Source of the DNA: Agapanthus africanus | Lineage: Eukaryota; Streptophyta; Magnoliopsida; Asparagales; Amaryllidaceae | Direction of reading: 5' to 3' | DNA: 64,000 bases | Assembly: GCA_030015575.1 (NCBI GenBank) | Contig: CM057337.1 | Coordinates: 333,632,583 to 333,696,582 of the forward strand | In this document: positions 10,581-20,070 of the stretch, one piece after another | How positions within the stretch are numbered: the first letter of the stretch is position 1 | How the letters are laid out: every line of letters begins with the position of its first letter | Translations under genes and position numbers: made by a program | The notes under the pieces: generated by a model | The model's input: the letters and a program-made list of their open reading frames with translations, nothing else | What the model was told of the DNA's origin: nothing | Databases searched by the model: none

Positions 10581-11223
10581 AAAACCAACCATAACATAAT
10601 TTCATTTAATTACTATTATTAATAGATATCTCACTAATTCATTAGGGTTTGGAAAAAAGACGACTGTCAACTGTGCATGCGCACCCGTTCCGAAACCCTA
10701 ATGAAAAACCTCTTCTTCCGCCTCAAACAACTGTGCATACACACCTATATTCTCGTTCCGAGGAACAAGAATACCGAGAGATAAAAGCAACCCCAAAATA
10801 TATACCAGTATCCGGCTCAAACCAGAGCCCGCTGGCAATATCCGTCCGGACTCCAAACGTGCACAAGTGCGCGGATGAGAACGAACCCTGTCGCAAAACC
10901 ATGCGACCTCTACTCTGTTTTGCCCAGAGGCGAATACCCTCTGTGTGGGACTCTAAAGACTCGACACTACGCTGGCAGTGGGTTTAACCACAGACCGCAA
11001 GCGGCACTAGCTGTGCGTAACGGTCCCCAGGTAGACGCCGATAAGAAGGCTGACGAGGTGAACCCCATCTGAACTCTTACTGAGTCTGAATGTGACATTC
11101 TCCGTACAGTCCGGTCTGTTCGTCTGATACATCGCATGTCGGGCCTAGGGGGCGGTAAAACGTCAGTCCCCCAATAGCGGTACAAGTCGTGTCGGAGTGA
11201 AGCCCAAAACACCCTGAGATAAC

Positions 11224-11264
11224 ACTGGAAGCCTACCAGTATATCTCGCTTGCCCTGGCCAGGG
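11224..11264 (-). promoter_or_regulatory. Conserved LTR hairpin and palindrome, A copy
   Basis: ACTGG (11224-11228) pairs with CCAGT (11236-11240). Palindrome CCCTGGCCAGGG is at 11253-11264. The 5' LTR repeats this. Confidence 0.7.
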
Positions 11265-11988
11265 ACTACTCGTGTAATGGCTCTCCTAGACACAGCGCGA
11301 TGTCAACCCCCAATACCGGGAGAGACGAATCCTGTCTAACCGTCACTGCCTCCAAGTGCTTCGGGACTGCACCCAACCACTACCTGTTTGCACGACTCCT
11401 TTGAGCCGTGGTAGGGTAGTAGTCAAAGTACAGTGGGAACACACTCGAGGCGAAGTGCCAGTGTCAAGTCAGCGGACTAAGCTGTACTCATGTCACCTGG
11501 GAACTGATAACTGACGATAGGTATAATACCAACCTGTCAGTTCCCGACGAGTCCTGTCCAGTGTACTCGTAACCTAACGAGCACCCGTATACTATCTCCA
11601 GTACGACGTACTGATGGCTGTGGGACAGACCATCTCCCACACTGGGATGAGAAGCGCATACGCTAGTCTACTCCGGAGTATCGATGCCCTGTCTCGATAG
11701 TCCTGCGACTAGGGACCTGTATAAGGATGTGCTTATAGATTACCCAGCCCCCCTAGTGTGACTGCCATCACAACGTTGGTAATCAAGCAAAGATCCTAAG
11801 GGCTCCACTAATGCGTATAGGTGATATCGCAAAATAAACACATGTACACATTGAAGTAGAAACAAACCAAGTAGCATACTACTATATTGAGCAAGATTGT
11901 TTATACAAGGTGAATATCCCAAGCTTCCATTAAGTAATATACAAACTAGTATGATACAGTAATGGCCTCTAGGGCATATACACTAACA

Positions 11989-12003
11989 ATCTCCCACTTG
12001 CAC
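11989..12003 (-). promoter_or_regulatory. Purine tract (PPT) of A
   Basis: The minus strand reads GTGCAAGTGGGAGAT directly before the 3' LTR. It begins right at the stop codon of the polyprotein, an arrangement usual in this lineage. Confidence 0.9.
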
Positions 12004-15000
12004 TAAGGCCATGTACTGGCGTATCGAAGACCTATCATCTCGATCAGCCGCTCGAACTGAGTCTGGGGTAGGGCCTTGGTGAATGGATCTGCAGTGTTTT
12101 CTTCTGAAGCAACCCTCCGAACCTCGATCTCCTTGCGATCCACGATCTCCCTGATCAGGTGATACCGCCTCAAGATGTGCCTGGATCTCTGATGGGACCT
12201 GGGTTCCTTCGCTAAAGCTATAGCCCCGTTGTTGTCGCAATACAGAGGTATTGGGTCAACAATGGACGGAACCACCTGAAGTTCTTTCAAGAACTTCCTC
12301 ATCCAGACAGCTTCTTTTGCGGCATCAGATGCAGCGATGTATTCCGCTTCCATCGTCGAGTCTGCAACGGTTTCCTGTTTGGAACTCTTCCAACACACCG
12401 CCCCTCCATTAAGGGTAAAGACAAAACCCGACATGGACTTGGAATCATTCTTGTCACTCTGGAAGCTGGAGTCAGCAAAGGCCTCGATCTGGAGGTCTTT
12501 TCCGCCATACACCAAGAACATCTCCTTAGTCCTCCTTAGGTACTTGAGAATGTTCTTTACTGCTATCCAGTGATTCTCCCCAGGGTTTGACTGATACCGG
12601 CTTACCACACTCAGTGCATAAGCTACATCCGGTCTGGTACACAACATCACATACATTATAGAGCCTACCGCAGAAGCGTAGGGTATAATAGACATGCGAT
12701 CCCTCTCCAAATCAGTCTTGGGAGACATCTTTTTAGAGAGGGTGATCCCGTGACAAGCCGGTAGGTTACCGCGCTTGGAATCTTCCATACTAAATCTTTT
12801 CAGTATAGTGTCGATGTACCTGGACTGTGAAAGTCCTAATATCCTCTTGGATCTATCACGATGGATCCGGATCCCCAGGATGTACGAAGCATCACCCAGG
12901 TCTTTCATGGAGAAGCTTTGTGACAAGAATCCCTTGACAGATTGTAGCATAGGAATGTCATTTCCTATTAAGAGAATGTCATCCACGTATAAAACGAGGA
13001 ATACTACAGTTCTCGCTACAAATCTACTATAGATGCATGGTTCATCTGGATTTTTGATAAAGCCAAATTCCTTGACCGTCTCATCAAAACAGATGTTCCA
13101 ACTCCGCGATGCCTGCTTTAGTCCATAGATGGACTTAAGCAACTTGCACACCTTTCCGCTGCTCCCACTCTGAATGAAACCCTCTGGCTGATCCATATAG
13201 ACACACTCCTCTAAATTTCCATTTAGAAAAGCGGTTTTTACGTCCATCTGCCAAATCTCATAATCGTGGAAGGCAGCAATGGCAAGAAGGATCCGAATGG
13301 ATTTCAGCATAGCCACTGGAGAAAAGGTCTCGTCATAGTCCAAACCAGGTCTTTGACGAAAACCCTTTGCTACAAGTCTAGCTTTATAGGTCTCAACCTG
13401 TCCATCTACACCAATCTTCCTTTTGAAGATCCACTTGCATCCTACGGGTTTTACCCCGTCTGGAGCAATGTCCAACGTCCATACTTTGTTGGTGTACATG
13501 GACTCCATTTCGGTCCGCATTGCATCCAGCCATTTTACCGAGTCAACGCTCTGAATGGCCTGCTGGAAGCTAGTAGGCTCATCATAATCTATGATGCAAT
13601 CCTCTCTATCCCCGTCTATGAGAAAACCGTAGTATCTCTCGGGCGGATGAGACTGCCTACTACTCCTGCGGAGCGGCGTAGGAATGTCCTGTTCATTTGA
13701 ACCCTCTGGTTCCACTAAGCTTTCAGTAATAGTCTGTGGTTCTGGAATTTCTTCCAGTTCTACTGCGCTCCCACCTAATTCTTTTTCTAAGAACTGGTGT
13801 TCTAGAAAGTGGGCATGACGAGAAACAAGAACTTTTTGTTCCTCCTCGTAGTAGAAGAGATATCCCTTGGAATTCTTTGGATATCCCACAAACTTACACA
13901 GTACTGAGCGCGCCTCGAGCTTGTCCGCATGCTGCTTTTTAACAAAAGCTGGACTTCCCCAAGTCTTAATGTGACTGAGATGGGGCCTCTTCCCACACCA
14001 CATCTCATATGGTGTAGTAGGCACAGTCTTAGTAGGAACTCGGTTCAAAAGGTACGCAGCTGATTCTAGTGCATACCTCCAGAAAGATCGCGGTAACTCA
14101 GCGTTACTCATCATGGACCGTACCATATCCAATAGGGTTCGGTTCCGTCTCTCCGATACACCGTTGTGTTGCGGAGTGTATGGAGGAGTAAGCTGAGAGA
14201 GAATTCCATTCTCTTTTAAGTAATTCAGGAACTCGGCACTTAAGTATTCTCCACCTCGATCCGATCTTAGAATCTTGATACTTTTGCCGGTCTGTTTTTC
14301 CACTTCATTCTTATATTCCTGGAACTTTTCAAAAGCTTCGGACTTATGTTTCATTAAGAAGACATAACCGTATCTTGAAAAATCATCCGTAAAAGTAATG
14401 AAGTAAGAATAACCGCTTCGCGCATGTGTAGACATTGGACCGCACACATCGCTGTGTACGAGTCCCAAGAGCTCGCTCGCTCTTACTCCGTGTCCAGTGA
14501 ACGGAGTCTTTGTCATCTTTCCTTTGAGACAGGATTGACAAGTGGCATATGATTGATATTCGAACGGATCCAAATATCCTTCTTTATGTAACTTAGTCAA
14601 CCTTCTCTCATTGATGTGACCCAGTCTACAATACCATAAGAAAGTCTGATTGATATCTGGAGACTTTCTTTTGTGTGTATTCTGGACATTGAAAATCTGT
14701 GGTTGGTTTGATACGTATATACCATTGCTCAGTGTACCTGACCCAATCAGAACTTGATTAAGGTGAATGTTTACAACATTACTTACAAACGCAAATTCAT
14801 AACCTTCTTTAGAAACCAAAGATACAGAAATGATATTACAAGTTGCGTTGGGTACAAAAAAGCAATTACGCAAAACCAAAACATGCCCATCTGACATTCC
14901 CAGGTGATAGTCCCCCACGGCTTTAGCATCCATGCTAGCTCCGTTCGCAACTCTGAGGGTCATGTCACCTGCCTTCAAAAACCTACGGTTTCTCAACGCC

Positions 15001-15989
15001 TGCAAAGAATTACAGATATGAGATCCTGATCTGGTATCCAATACCCAGGAAGTAGAGTTTATAGAAAGACAGTTCTCAATAACATACACACCTGAAGCTG
15101 AAGCCGCACCCTGCTTCAGTTCCTGTGTCCTGGCCTTCCAAGCCCTGCAATCTTTCTTCCAGTGTCCACTCTTGTGACAATAGAAGCATTCCTCTTTACC
15201 CACAAGCTTCCCCGCTATCTTTGTTGCCTTTTCCTTTCCCTTCGTACCCACTTTACTAACACCGCCTCTTGGTTTGGCGGGGGCTTTCTTCCTATTTCCC
15301 TTGGCTTTCGCCTTGGACCTAGAGGAAGAAGATCCTCCTACAAACAAAGCGGGTGTTTCCCTACCCTTCTGTAGGGTGCCCTCTGCGCTCCTCAGCATGT
15401 TGAGGAGTTCTGAAAGTTCAAATTCCTTTTCTTGTAAGTTGAAGTTCAGTATAAACTGGGCGTAAGTGGATGGAAGGGACTGGAGAATTAAATCCGTATA
15501 GAGTTCACTGTCCAACGTGGTCCCAAGTTCCGCGAGCTCCTCAGTGTAGCCAATCATCTTAAGCACCTGGTCCGCTACCGATGATCCGACGGCCAACTTT
15601 GTCGAAAATAACTTCTTCGACACTTCGTATCTTGCGATACGAGACTGCTCTCCATACAGTTCTTTTGTATGGAGAAATATGGACTCCAAGTCCATATTCT
15701 CGTGCCTCCTCTGGTGATCGTTGTCCATAGAGGCAAGCACGAGGCACCTAGCCTTCGCGCAATCAATCTCCCAAGTCTTACGGATTTCCTTATCCGCGAC
15801 GCTGGAGGTGGGACCTGGGACGGGGGGAGCTTTGGTGGTAAGAAGATACCCCAGCTTGTCGTAAGTGATTGCCATTTTGACATTCCTGAGCCAATCTTTG
15901 TAGTTTGGCCCTGTCAGTATGTTTTTATCTAGAAGTAACTTAAGTCCAGTCATTTCGATTTGGTCGCTGCAGGGGGAGAGAAGAAACAC
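12003..15989 (-). CDS. Gag-pol polyprotein of element A (Ty1/copia)
   Basis: One open frame of 1328 codons. The likely start is the second Met (codon 13, 15951-15953), where the MTGLKLL-type Gag opening begins; the 12 codons upstream look like leader. Parts in order: Gag, about 13-260, with a basic Lys/Arg-rich tail; CCHC zinc knuckle, about 268-281; protease region around 311-345; integrase zinc-binding part, about 450-490; integrase core, about 510-615, with the family's D, D, E spacing; reverse transcriptase, about 815-1060, with the YVDD box near 1001; RNase H, about 1165-1305, ending near the stop. The order integrase before reverse transcriptase defines Ty1/copia. Gag is translated in the same frame as Pol, as is usual for plant copia elements. 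Products would form cytoplasmic particles that copy and integrate the element RNA. Confidence 0.96.
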   Translation of the reverse strand: MFLLSPCSDQIEMTGLKLLLDKNILTGPNYKDWLRNVKMAITYDKLGYLLTTKAPPVPGPTSSVADKEIRKTWEIDCAKARCLVLASMDNDHQRRHENMDLESIFLHTKELYGEQSRIARYEVSKKLFSTKLAVGSSVADQVLKMIGYTEELAELGTTLDSELYTDLILQSLPSTYAQFILNFNLQEKEFELSELLNMLRSAEGTLQKGRETPALFVGGSSSSRSKAKAKGNRKKAPAKPRGGVSKVGTKGKEKATKIAGKLVGKEECFYCHKSGHWKKDCRAWKARTQELKQGAASASGVYVIENCLSINSTSWVLDTRSGSHICNSLQALRNRRFLKAGDMTLRVANGASMDAKAVGDYHLGMSDGHVLVLRNCFFVPNATCNIISVSLVSKEGYEFAFVSNVVNIHLNQVLIGSGTLSNGIYVSNQPQIFNVQNTHKRKSPDINQTFLWYCRLGHINERRLTKLHKEGYLDPFEYQSYATCQSCLKGKMTKTPFTGHGVRASELLGLVHSDVCGPMSTHARSGYSYFITFTDDFSRYGYVFLMKHKSEAFEKFQEYKNEVEKQTGKSIKILRSDRGGEYLSAEFLNYLKENGILSQLTPPYTPQHNGVSERRNRTLLDMVRSMMSNAELPRSFWRYALESAAYLLNRVPTKTVPTTPYEMWCGKRPHLSHIKTWGSPAFVKKQHADKLEARSVLCKFVGYPKNSKGYLFYYEEEQKVLVSRHAHFLEHQFLEKELGGSAVELEEIPEPQTITESLVEPEGSNEQDIPTPLRRSSRQSHPPERYYGFLIDGDREDCIIDYDEPTSFQQAIQSVDSVKWLDAMRTEMESMYTNKVWTLDIAPDGVKPVGCKWIFKRKIGVDGQVETYKARLVAKGFRQRPGLDYDETFSPVAMLKSIRILLAIAAFHDYEIWQMDVKTAFLNGNLEECVYMDQPEGFIQSGSSGKVCKLLKSIYGLKQASRSWNICFDETVKEFGFIKNPDEPCIYSRFVARTVVFLVLYVDDILLIGNDIPMLQSVKGFLSQSFSMKDLGDASYILGIRIHRDRSKRILGLSQSRYIDTILKRFSMEDSKRGNLPACHGITLSKKMSPKTDLERDRMSIIPYASAVGSIMYVMLCTRPDVAYALSVVSRYQSNPGENHWIAVKNILKYLRRTKEMFLVYGGKDLQIEAFADSSFQSDKNDSKSMSGFVFTLNGGAVCWKSSKQETVADSTMEAEYIAASDAAKEAVWMRKFLKELQVVPSIVDPIPLYCDNNGAIALAKEPRSHQRSRHILRRYHLIREIVDRKEIEVRRVASEENTADPFTKALPQTQFERLIEMIGLRYASTWP

Positions 15990-16453
15990 TTAGCACGATG
16001 CTCTTGCAAGTTTAGAATGGTTTTTAATTTGTCTAAACAGGATGGCTCCCACTGTCTCTCGAATCCCTCCTCAAACCACAAAGGAAGAATTAGCCGGGAT
16101 CAATCCCACCGCACAATACTTGCTTAACCGTTCAGCCAGGCCAGTGTCGGTACTTCGAGGGAGGTTTTCCAACGCTTTCGCGAAGTTCCTTAATTTAAGA
16201 ACCTCTTTTCCCTGGGGGCGTAGCCCCGCTAACACCTTTCTAGGCACCTACTAGGTTTATAGCATTGATCGTTTAGTGAGAAATTTCCCGAGGAGTAGCA
16301 TATACTCACAGTAGGATCGGGATCCAAATATCATCGCGTGACGAAACTGAAGGAATCTTACCAGAATCATCACACTCCAAATGGTATGCAAATCTAGCAA
16401 GTTTCAGTACTTATGAAACTCCCGATGTGGATTTTTGCCCCATGCTCTTATGA

Positions 16454-16650
16454 CCTTGACTTTGGCCAAAATATCATAAGTCACATGTCAAGTTCTGCCC
16501 GTCACTATCCAGGTTAATTTGGATCCATCCGTGCCTACCCTTGACTTTGGCCAAAATGGCAGTACGACTGTCCCAAATCAACGCATCTATCTATGCTACA
16601 CATGAATACCCAATAGCTACCAATCACTATGCCTTGACTTTGGCCAAAAT
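16454..16650 (-). repeat. Three spaced CCTTGAC units in the A leader
   Basis: CCTTGACTTTGGCCAAAAT occurs at 16454-16472, 16539-16557 and 16632-16650. In element sense each can fold as TTGGC-CAAA-GTCAA with one G-U pair. Other families have the same three places with another loop. Confidence 0.85.
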
Positions 16651-17004
16651 ACATAGCTTGAATACTATTGACTATTTATGTGAAACGACGGAGGGCTACG
16701 AATGGTTTTGGTAAAACCGTGAACGTAGTGAACTTGATATAATCGATGGAACGAGATAGCTTTTAGAAGGAGTGGCTCAAGCTCCGCATTTAAAAGTTAG
16801 TTTTGAAAAGAACCGAGTGGTTTTTCGAAAGTGTTCCAACGACTTTAACTTGGTTTATTATCTTGCATTAGTTCTTTTAATGCGTGATATTCTTGCATTA
16901 GTTCTTTTAATGCGTCCCATCATTTAATCCTACCATTGCAGAAAACAACCAAAATATGACGTACGCTTATGCCATTCGCATTCGCCACGGGGTCCCGTCA
17001 TCAC

Positions 17005-17027
17005 TCGTTAGGTTACTTAACTAACGA
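17005..17027 (-). other. Leader stem-loop, A copy
   Basis: TCGTTAG (17005-17011) pairs with CTAACGA (17021-17027) around 9 nt. B, H and E2 have CCGTTAG/CTAACGG at the same place, so the outer pair is compensated. Confidence 0.75.
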
Positions 17028-17729
17028 CAGAGCGGGGGCTGGGCTAGCGCGGCTGTAAAATATAAGCAACGCCTAAATATAAAGCAATGATAGACATTAC
17101 AGATCACAGATGAATACATTGGATATACTAGCAATCCGCAATCCGTTCGAGCCTGCAACGAAAAGCGGATTACACGGTCGCGGTGAATAGCAAATACCCC
17201 ACCCAAGACCCCTACGGGTTGGGCAAACTACCCGCCAAGAACCCGGTAGTTTGTGCACCCCTCCATGGGTCTATCCTAGGAGCAAAAACAGTAAAAAGAA
17301 TTATACAATGACGGCTACAACCCTGACCCGGTTGTGCGGCCATACAAATAATATTATTACATCAATTTACATTTACAAATGAATGAAAGAAAAACAAAAG
17401 CTCATCTCACATCCACCCCGGCTATTCACCCGCGACAGTCCAACACATTCATATACACATTCCAATATCAAACACAGATCACAGAGATGTATAACCCCGA
17501 CTAATCGACTTATAGCGATTAGCCGACGTTCAATATATGCAAACATCACAGATATAACCATCATAGTCAAAGTGCATTGAAGTTCGGAAAAAAAAACCGG
17601 AATTATAGGACCCCAAAAGCAAATTTCTGTTCTGGAAAATCTGGGCACATATAATATATTTTAAAAATCCCAAAACCAACACAGAGATACACTGCACGAA
17701 ACCCGATCACCAGAAGAGTCTAAACGGCG

Positions 17730-17771
17730 GCGGATCCGCGGCGCTAAGAATAGGTGAGGCCGCGGATCCGC
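17730..17771 (-). other. GC-rich hairpin 213 nt from the LTR, A copy
   Basis: GCGGATCCGCGGC (17730-17742) and GCCGCGGATCCGC (17759-17771) are perfect 13-bp arms around 16 nt. The distance to the LTR (213 nt) is the same in E2. Confidence 0.8.
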
Positions 17772-17970
17772 GGCGTTTTGAAGGAATTAGGGGATCGTTT
17801 TTCTTGGGTGTTCACACAAAACCCTGAGCCGAATTTAGGTGTATAACAAATCTTGTTTTGACCAGAAAAAATTTTAACAGAAATTAGGGTTTTGCAAAAG
17901 TTTGGTTTTTGGATTTTTTCGGTTCCGAACTTCGTTACACTTCACTGCCAAGCTAGTTTAAGTTTAGTTA

Positions 17971-17984
17971 GGCTCTGATACCAC
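17971..17984 (-). promoter_or_regulatory. Primer-binding site of A
   Basis: The minus strand reads GTGGTATCAGAGCC next to the 5' LTR, complementary to initiator Met-tRNA. Confidence 0.93.
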
Positions 17985-20070
17985 TGTAAGTCCACGTTGC
18001 GACCCCCGGTTCTTACGGGGAGGCGGAAACGGTATAAAAATCAAATTTTTAGCGCATGGGGCAACATGGACTAACAAAGTCGGGATCTTTTCCTAAACTA
18101 AAACTAGCAAACTTGCTAAAGAGAGTTAGCTACTCGGAAAGATGGTTATACCTAAACTTGAACTCCTTCTTCTTGAAACCTTGTAGAGGTTGATGGTTCT
18201 CTTCTCGTCGCCTTCTTCCGTCGAAGATGGATCCACCTGAGGGTTCAACCTTCGGGCTCTATCTCGAACTTTGAGTGAACTAGAATCTCCGGCTTGCTAA
18301 ACCCTTGATCCTAGAGTGAGTAGAGAGTGTCTAAGGGGTGCTTTTCTTTTAAGGAGAGGGATTCTCAACACATGAGAAGGATTCTCCTTTGGCTAGAGGA
18401 AGAAGAAGATGAAGTGAGGAGAGAGAAGATAAATGATAGAATGAGCTTTTCTTTTCCTTTTTGCAACCATATCAAAAGAAAAAGAATTATCTAATTAGTA
18501 ATAATAATTCAAATGAGAATAGTTGATGGTTGTTTTGGAATGACCACTATCATACTTCATTAAATGAATGTTGGCAAGAATCAAGGAGCATCCTTGCAAA
18601 ATAATGATGATGGTCAAACATTCAACCATGGTCAACAAGTCAACCATGGTCAACAAGTCAACAAAACCAACCATAACATAATTTCATTTAATTACTATTA
18701 TTAATAGATATCTCACTAATTCATTAGGGTTTGGAAAAAAGACGACTGTCAACTGTTCATGCGCACCCGTTCCGAAACCCTAATGAAAAACCTCTTCTTC
18801 CGCCTCAAACAACTGTGCATACACACCTGTATTCTCGTTCCGAGGAACAAGAATACCGAGAGATAAAAGCAACCCCAAAACATATACCAGTATCCGGCTC
18901 AAACCAGAGCCCGCTGGCAATATCCGTCCGGACTCCAAACGTGCACAAGTGCACGGATGAGAACGAACCCTGTCGCAAAACCATGCGACCTCTACTCTGT
19001 TTTGCCCAGAGACGAATACCTTCTGTGTGGGACTCTAAAGACTCGACACTACGCTGGCAGTGGGTTTAACCACAGACCGCAAGCGGCACTAGCTGTGCGT
19101 AACGGTCCCCAGGTAGACGCCGATAAGAAGGCTGACGAGGTGAACCCCATCTGAACTCCTACTGAGTCTGAATGTGACATTCTCCGTACAGTCCGGTCTG
19201 TTCGTCTGATACATCGCATGTCGGGCCTAGGGGGCGGTAAAACGTCAGTCCCCCAATAGCGGTACAAGTCGTGTCGGAGTGAAGCCCAAAACACCCTGAG
19301 ATAACACTGGAAGCCTACCAGTATATCTCGCTTGCCCTGGCCAGGGACTACTCGTGTAATGGCTCTCCTAGACACAGCGCGATGTCAACCCCCAATACCG
19401 GGAGAGACGAATCCTGTCTAACCGTCACTGCCTCCAAGTGCTTCGGGACTGCACCCAACCACTACCTATTTGCACGACTCCTTTGAGCCGTGGTAGGGTA
19501 GTAGTCAAAGTACAGTGGGAACACACTCGAGACGAAGTGCCAGTGTCAAGTCAGCGGACTAAGCTGTACTCATGTCACCTGGGAACTGATAACTGACGAT
19601 AGGTATAAGACCAACCTGTCAGTTCCCGACGAGTCCTGTCCAGTGTACTCGTAACCTAACGAGCACCCGTATACTATCTCCAGTACGACGTACTGATGGC
19701 TGTGGGACAGACCATCTCCCACACTGGGATGAGAAGCGCATACGCTAGTCTACTCCGGAGTATCGATGCCCTGTCTCGATAGTCCTGCGACTAGGGACCT
19801 GTATAAGGATGTGCTTATAGATTACCCAGCCCCCCTAGTGTGACTGCCATCACAACGCTGGTAATCAAGCAAAGATCCTAAGGGCTCCACTAATGCGTAT
19901 AGGTGATATCGCAAAATAAACACATGTACACATTGAAGTAGAAACAAACCAAGTAGCATACTACTATATTGAGCAAGATTGTTTATACAAGGTGAATATC
20001 CCAAGCTTCCATTAAGTAATATACAAACTAGTATGATACAGTAATGGCCTCTAGGGCATATACACTAACA
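17985..20070 (-). repeat. A, 5' LTR
   Basis: 2086 bp, about 99.3% identical by eye to the 3' LTR at 9885-11988. It is followed by the second ATACT (20071-20075). Confidence 0.95.

Larger units (their letters stand above)
9885..11988 (-). repeat. A, 3' LTR
   Basis: 2104 bp with TG...CA ends. It shares its outermost 30 or so bases and a central core with the B, D and E LTRs, but its R/U5 half (about 9885-10650) is quite different. Confidence 0.95.
15954..17970 (-). other. Leader (5' untranslated region) of A, about 2 kb
   Basis: No convincing frame is present. It contains, from the primer site inward, the GC-rich hairpin (17730-17771), a conserved block around 17160-17275, the TCGTTAG stem-loop (17005-17027), a 27-30 bp tandem pair (about 16858-16920), three CCTTGAC units (16454-16650), and a conserved CCGACACTGGCCTGGCTGAA-type stretch (about 16130-16160). 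All but the tandem pair recur in E2, most also in B and H. Confidence 0.8.
9885..20070 (-). mobile_element. Element A, Ty1/copia (Angela-like), looks whole and young
   Basis: 10,186 bp, framed by the target duplication ATACT (9880-9884 and 20071-20075). Parts in element order: 5' LTR 17985-20070, PBS 17971-17984, leader about 15954-17970, gag-pol 12003-15989, PPT 11989-12003, 3' LTR 9885-11988. I counted about 14 substitutions and one 18-bp unit of length difference between the LTRs, about 0.7%. At an assumed plant rate of 1.3e-8 per site per year this is about a quarter of a million years. A sits in B close to B's own 3' LTR. H shows the uninterrupted sequence (ATACT at 43163-43167). Confidence 0.96.

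Noticed and set aside
10649-10987. A 112-codon frame repeated at 18731-19069
   Set aside because: These are the same LTR sequence in A's two LTRs, antisense to the element, with no known domain.
13266-13700. Plus-strand frames of up to 144 codons across 12337-15932
   Set aside because: Shadows of the A gag-pol frame on the opposite strand.
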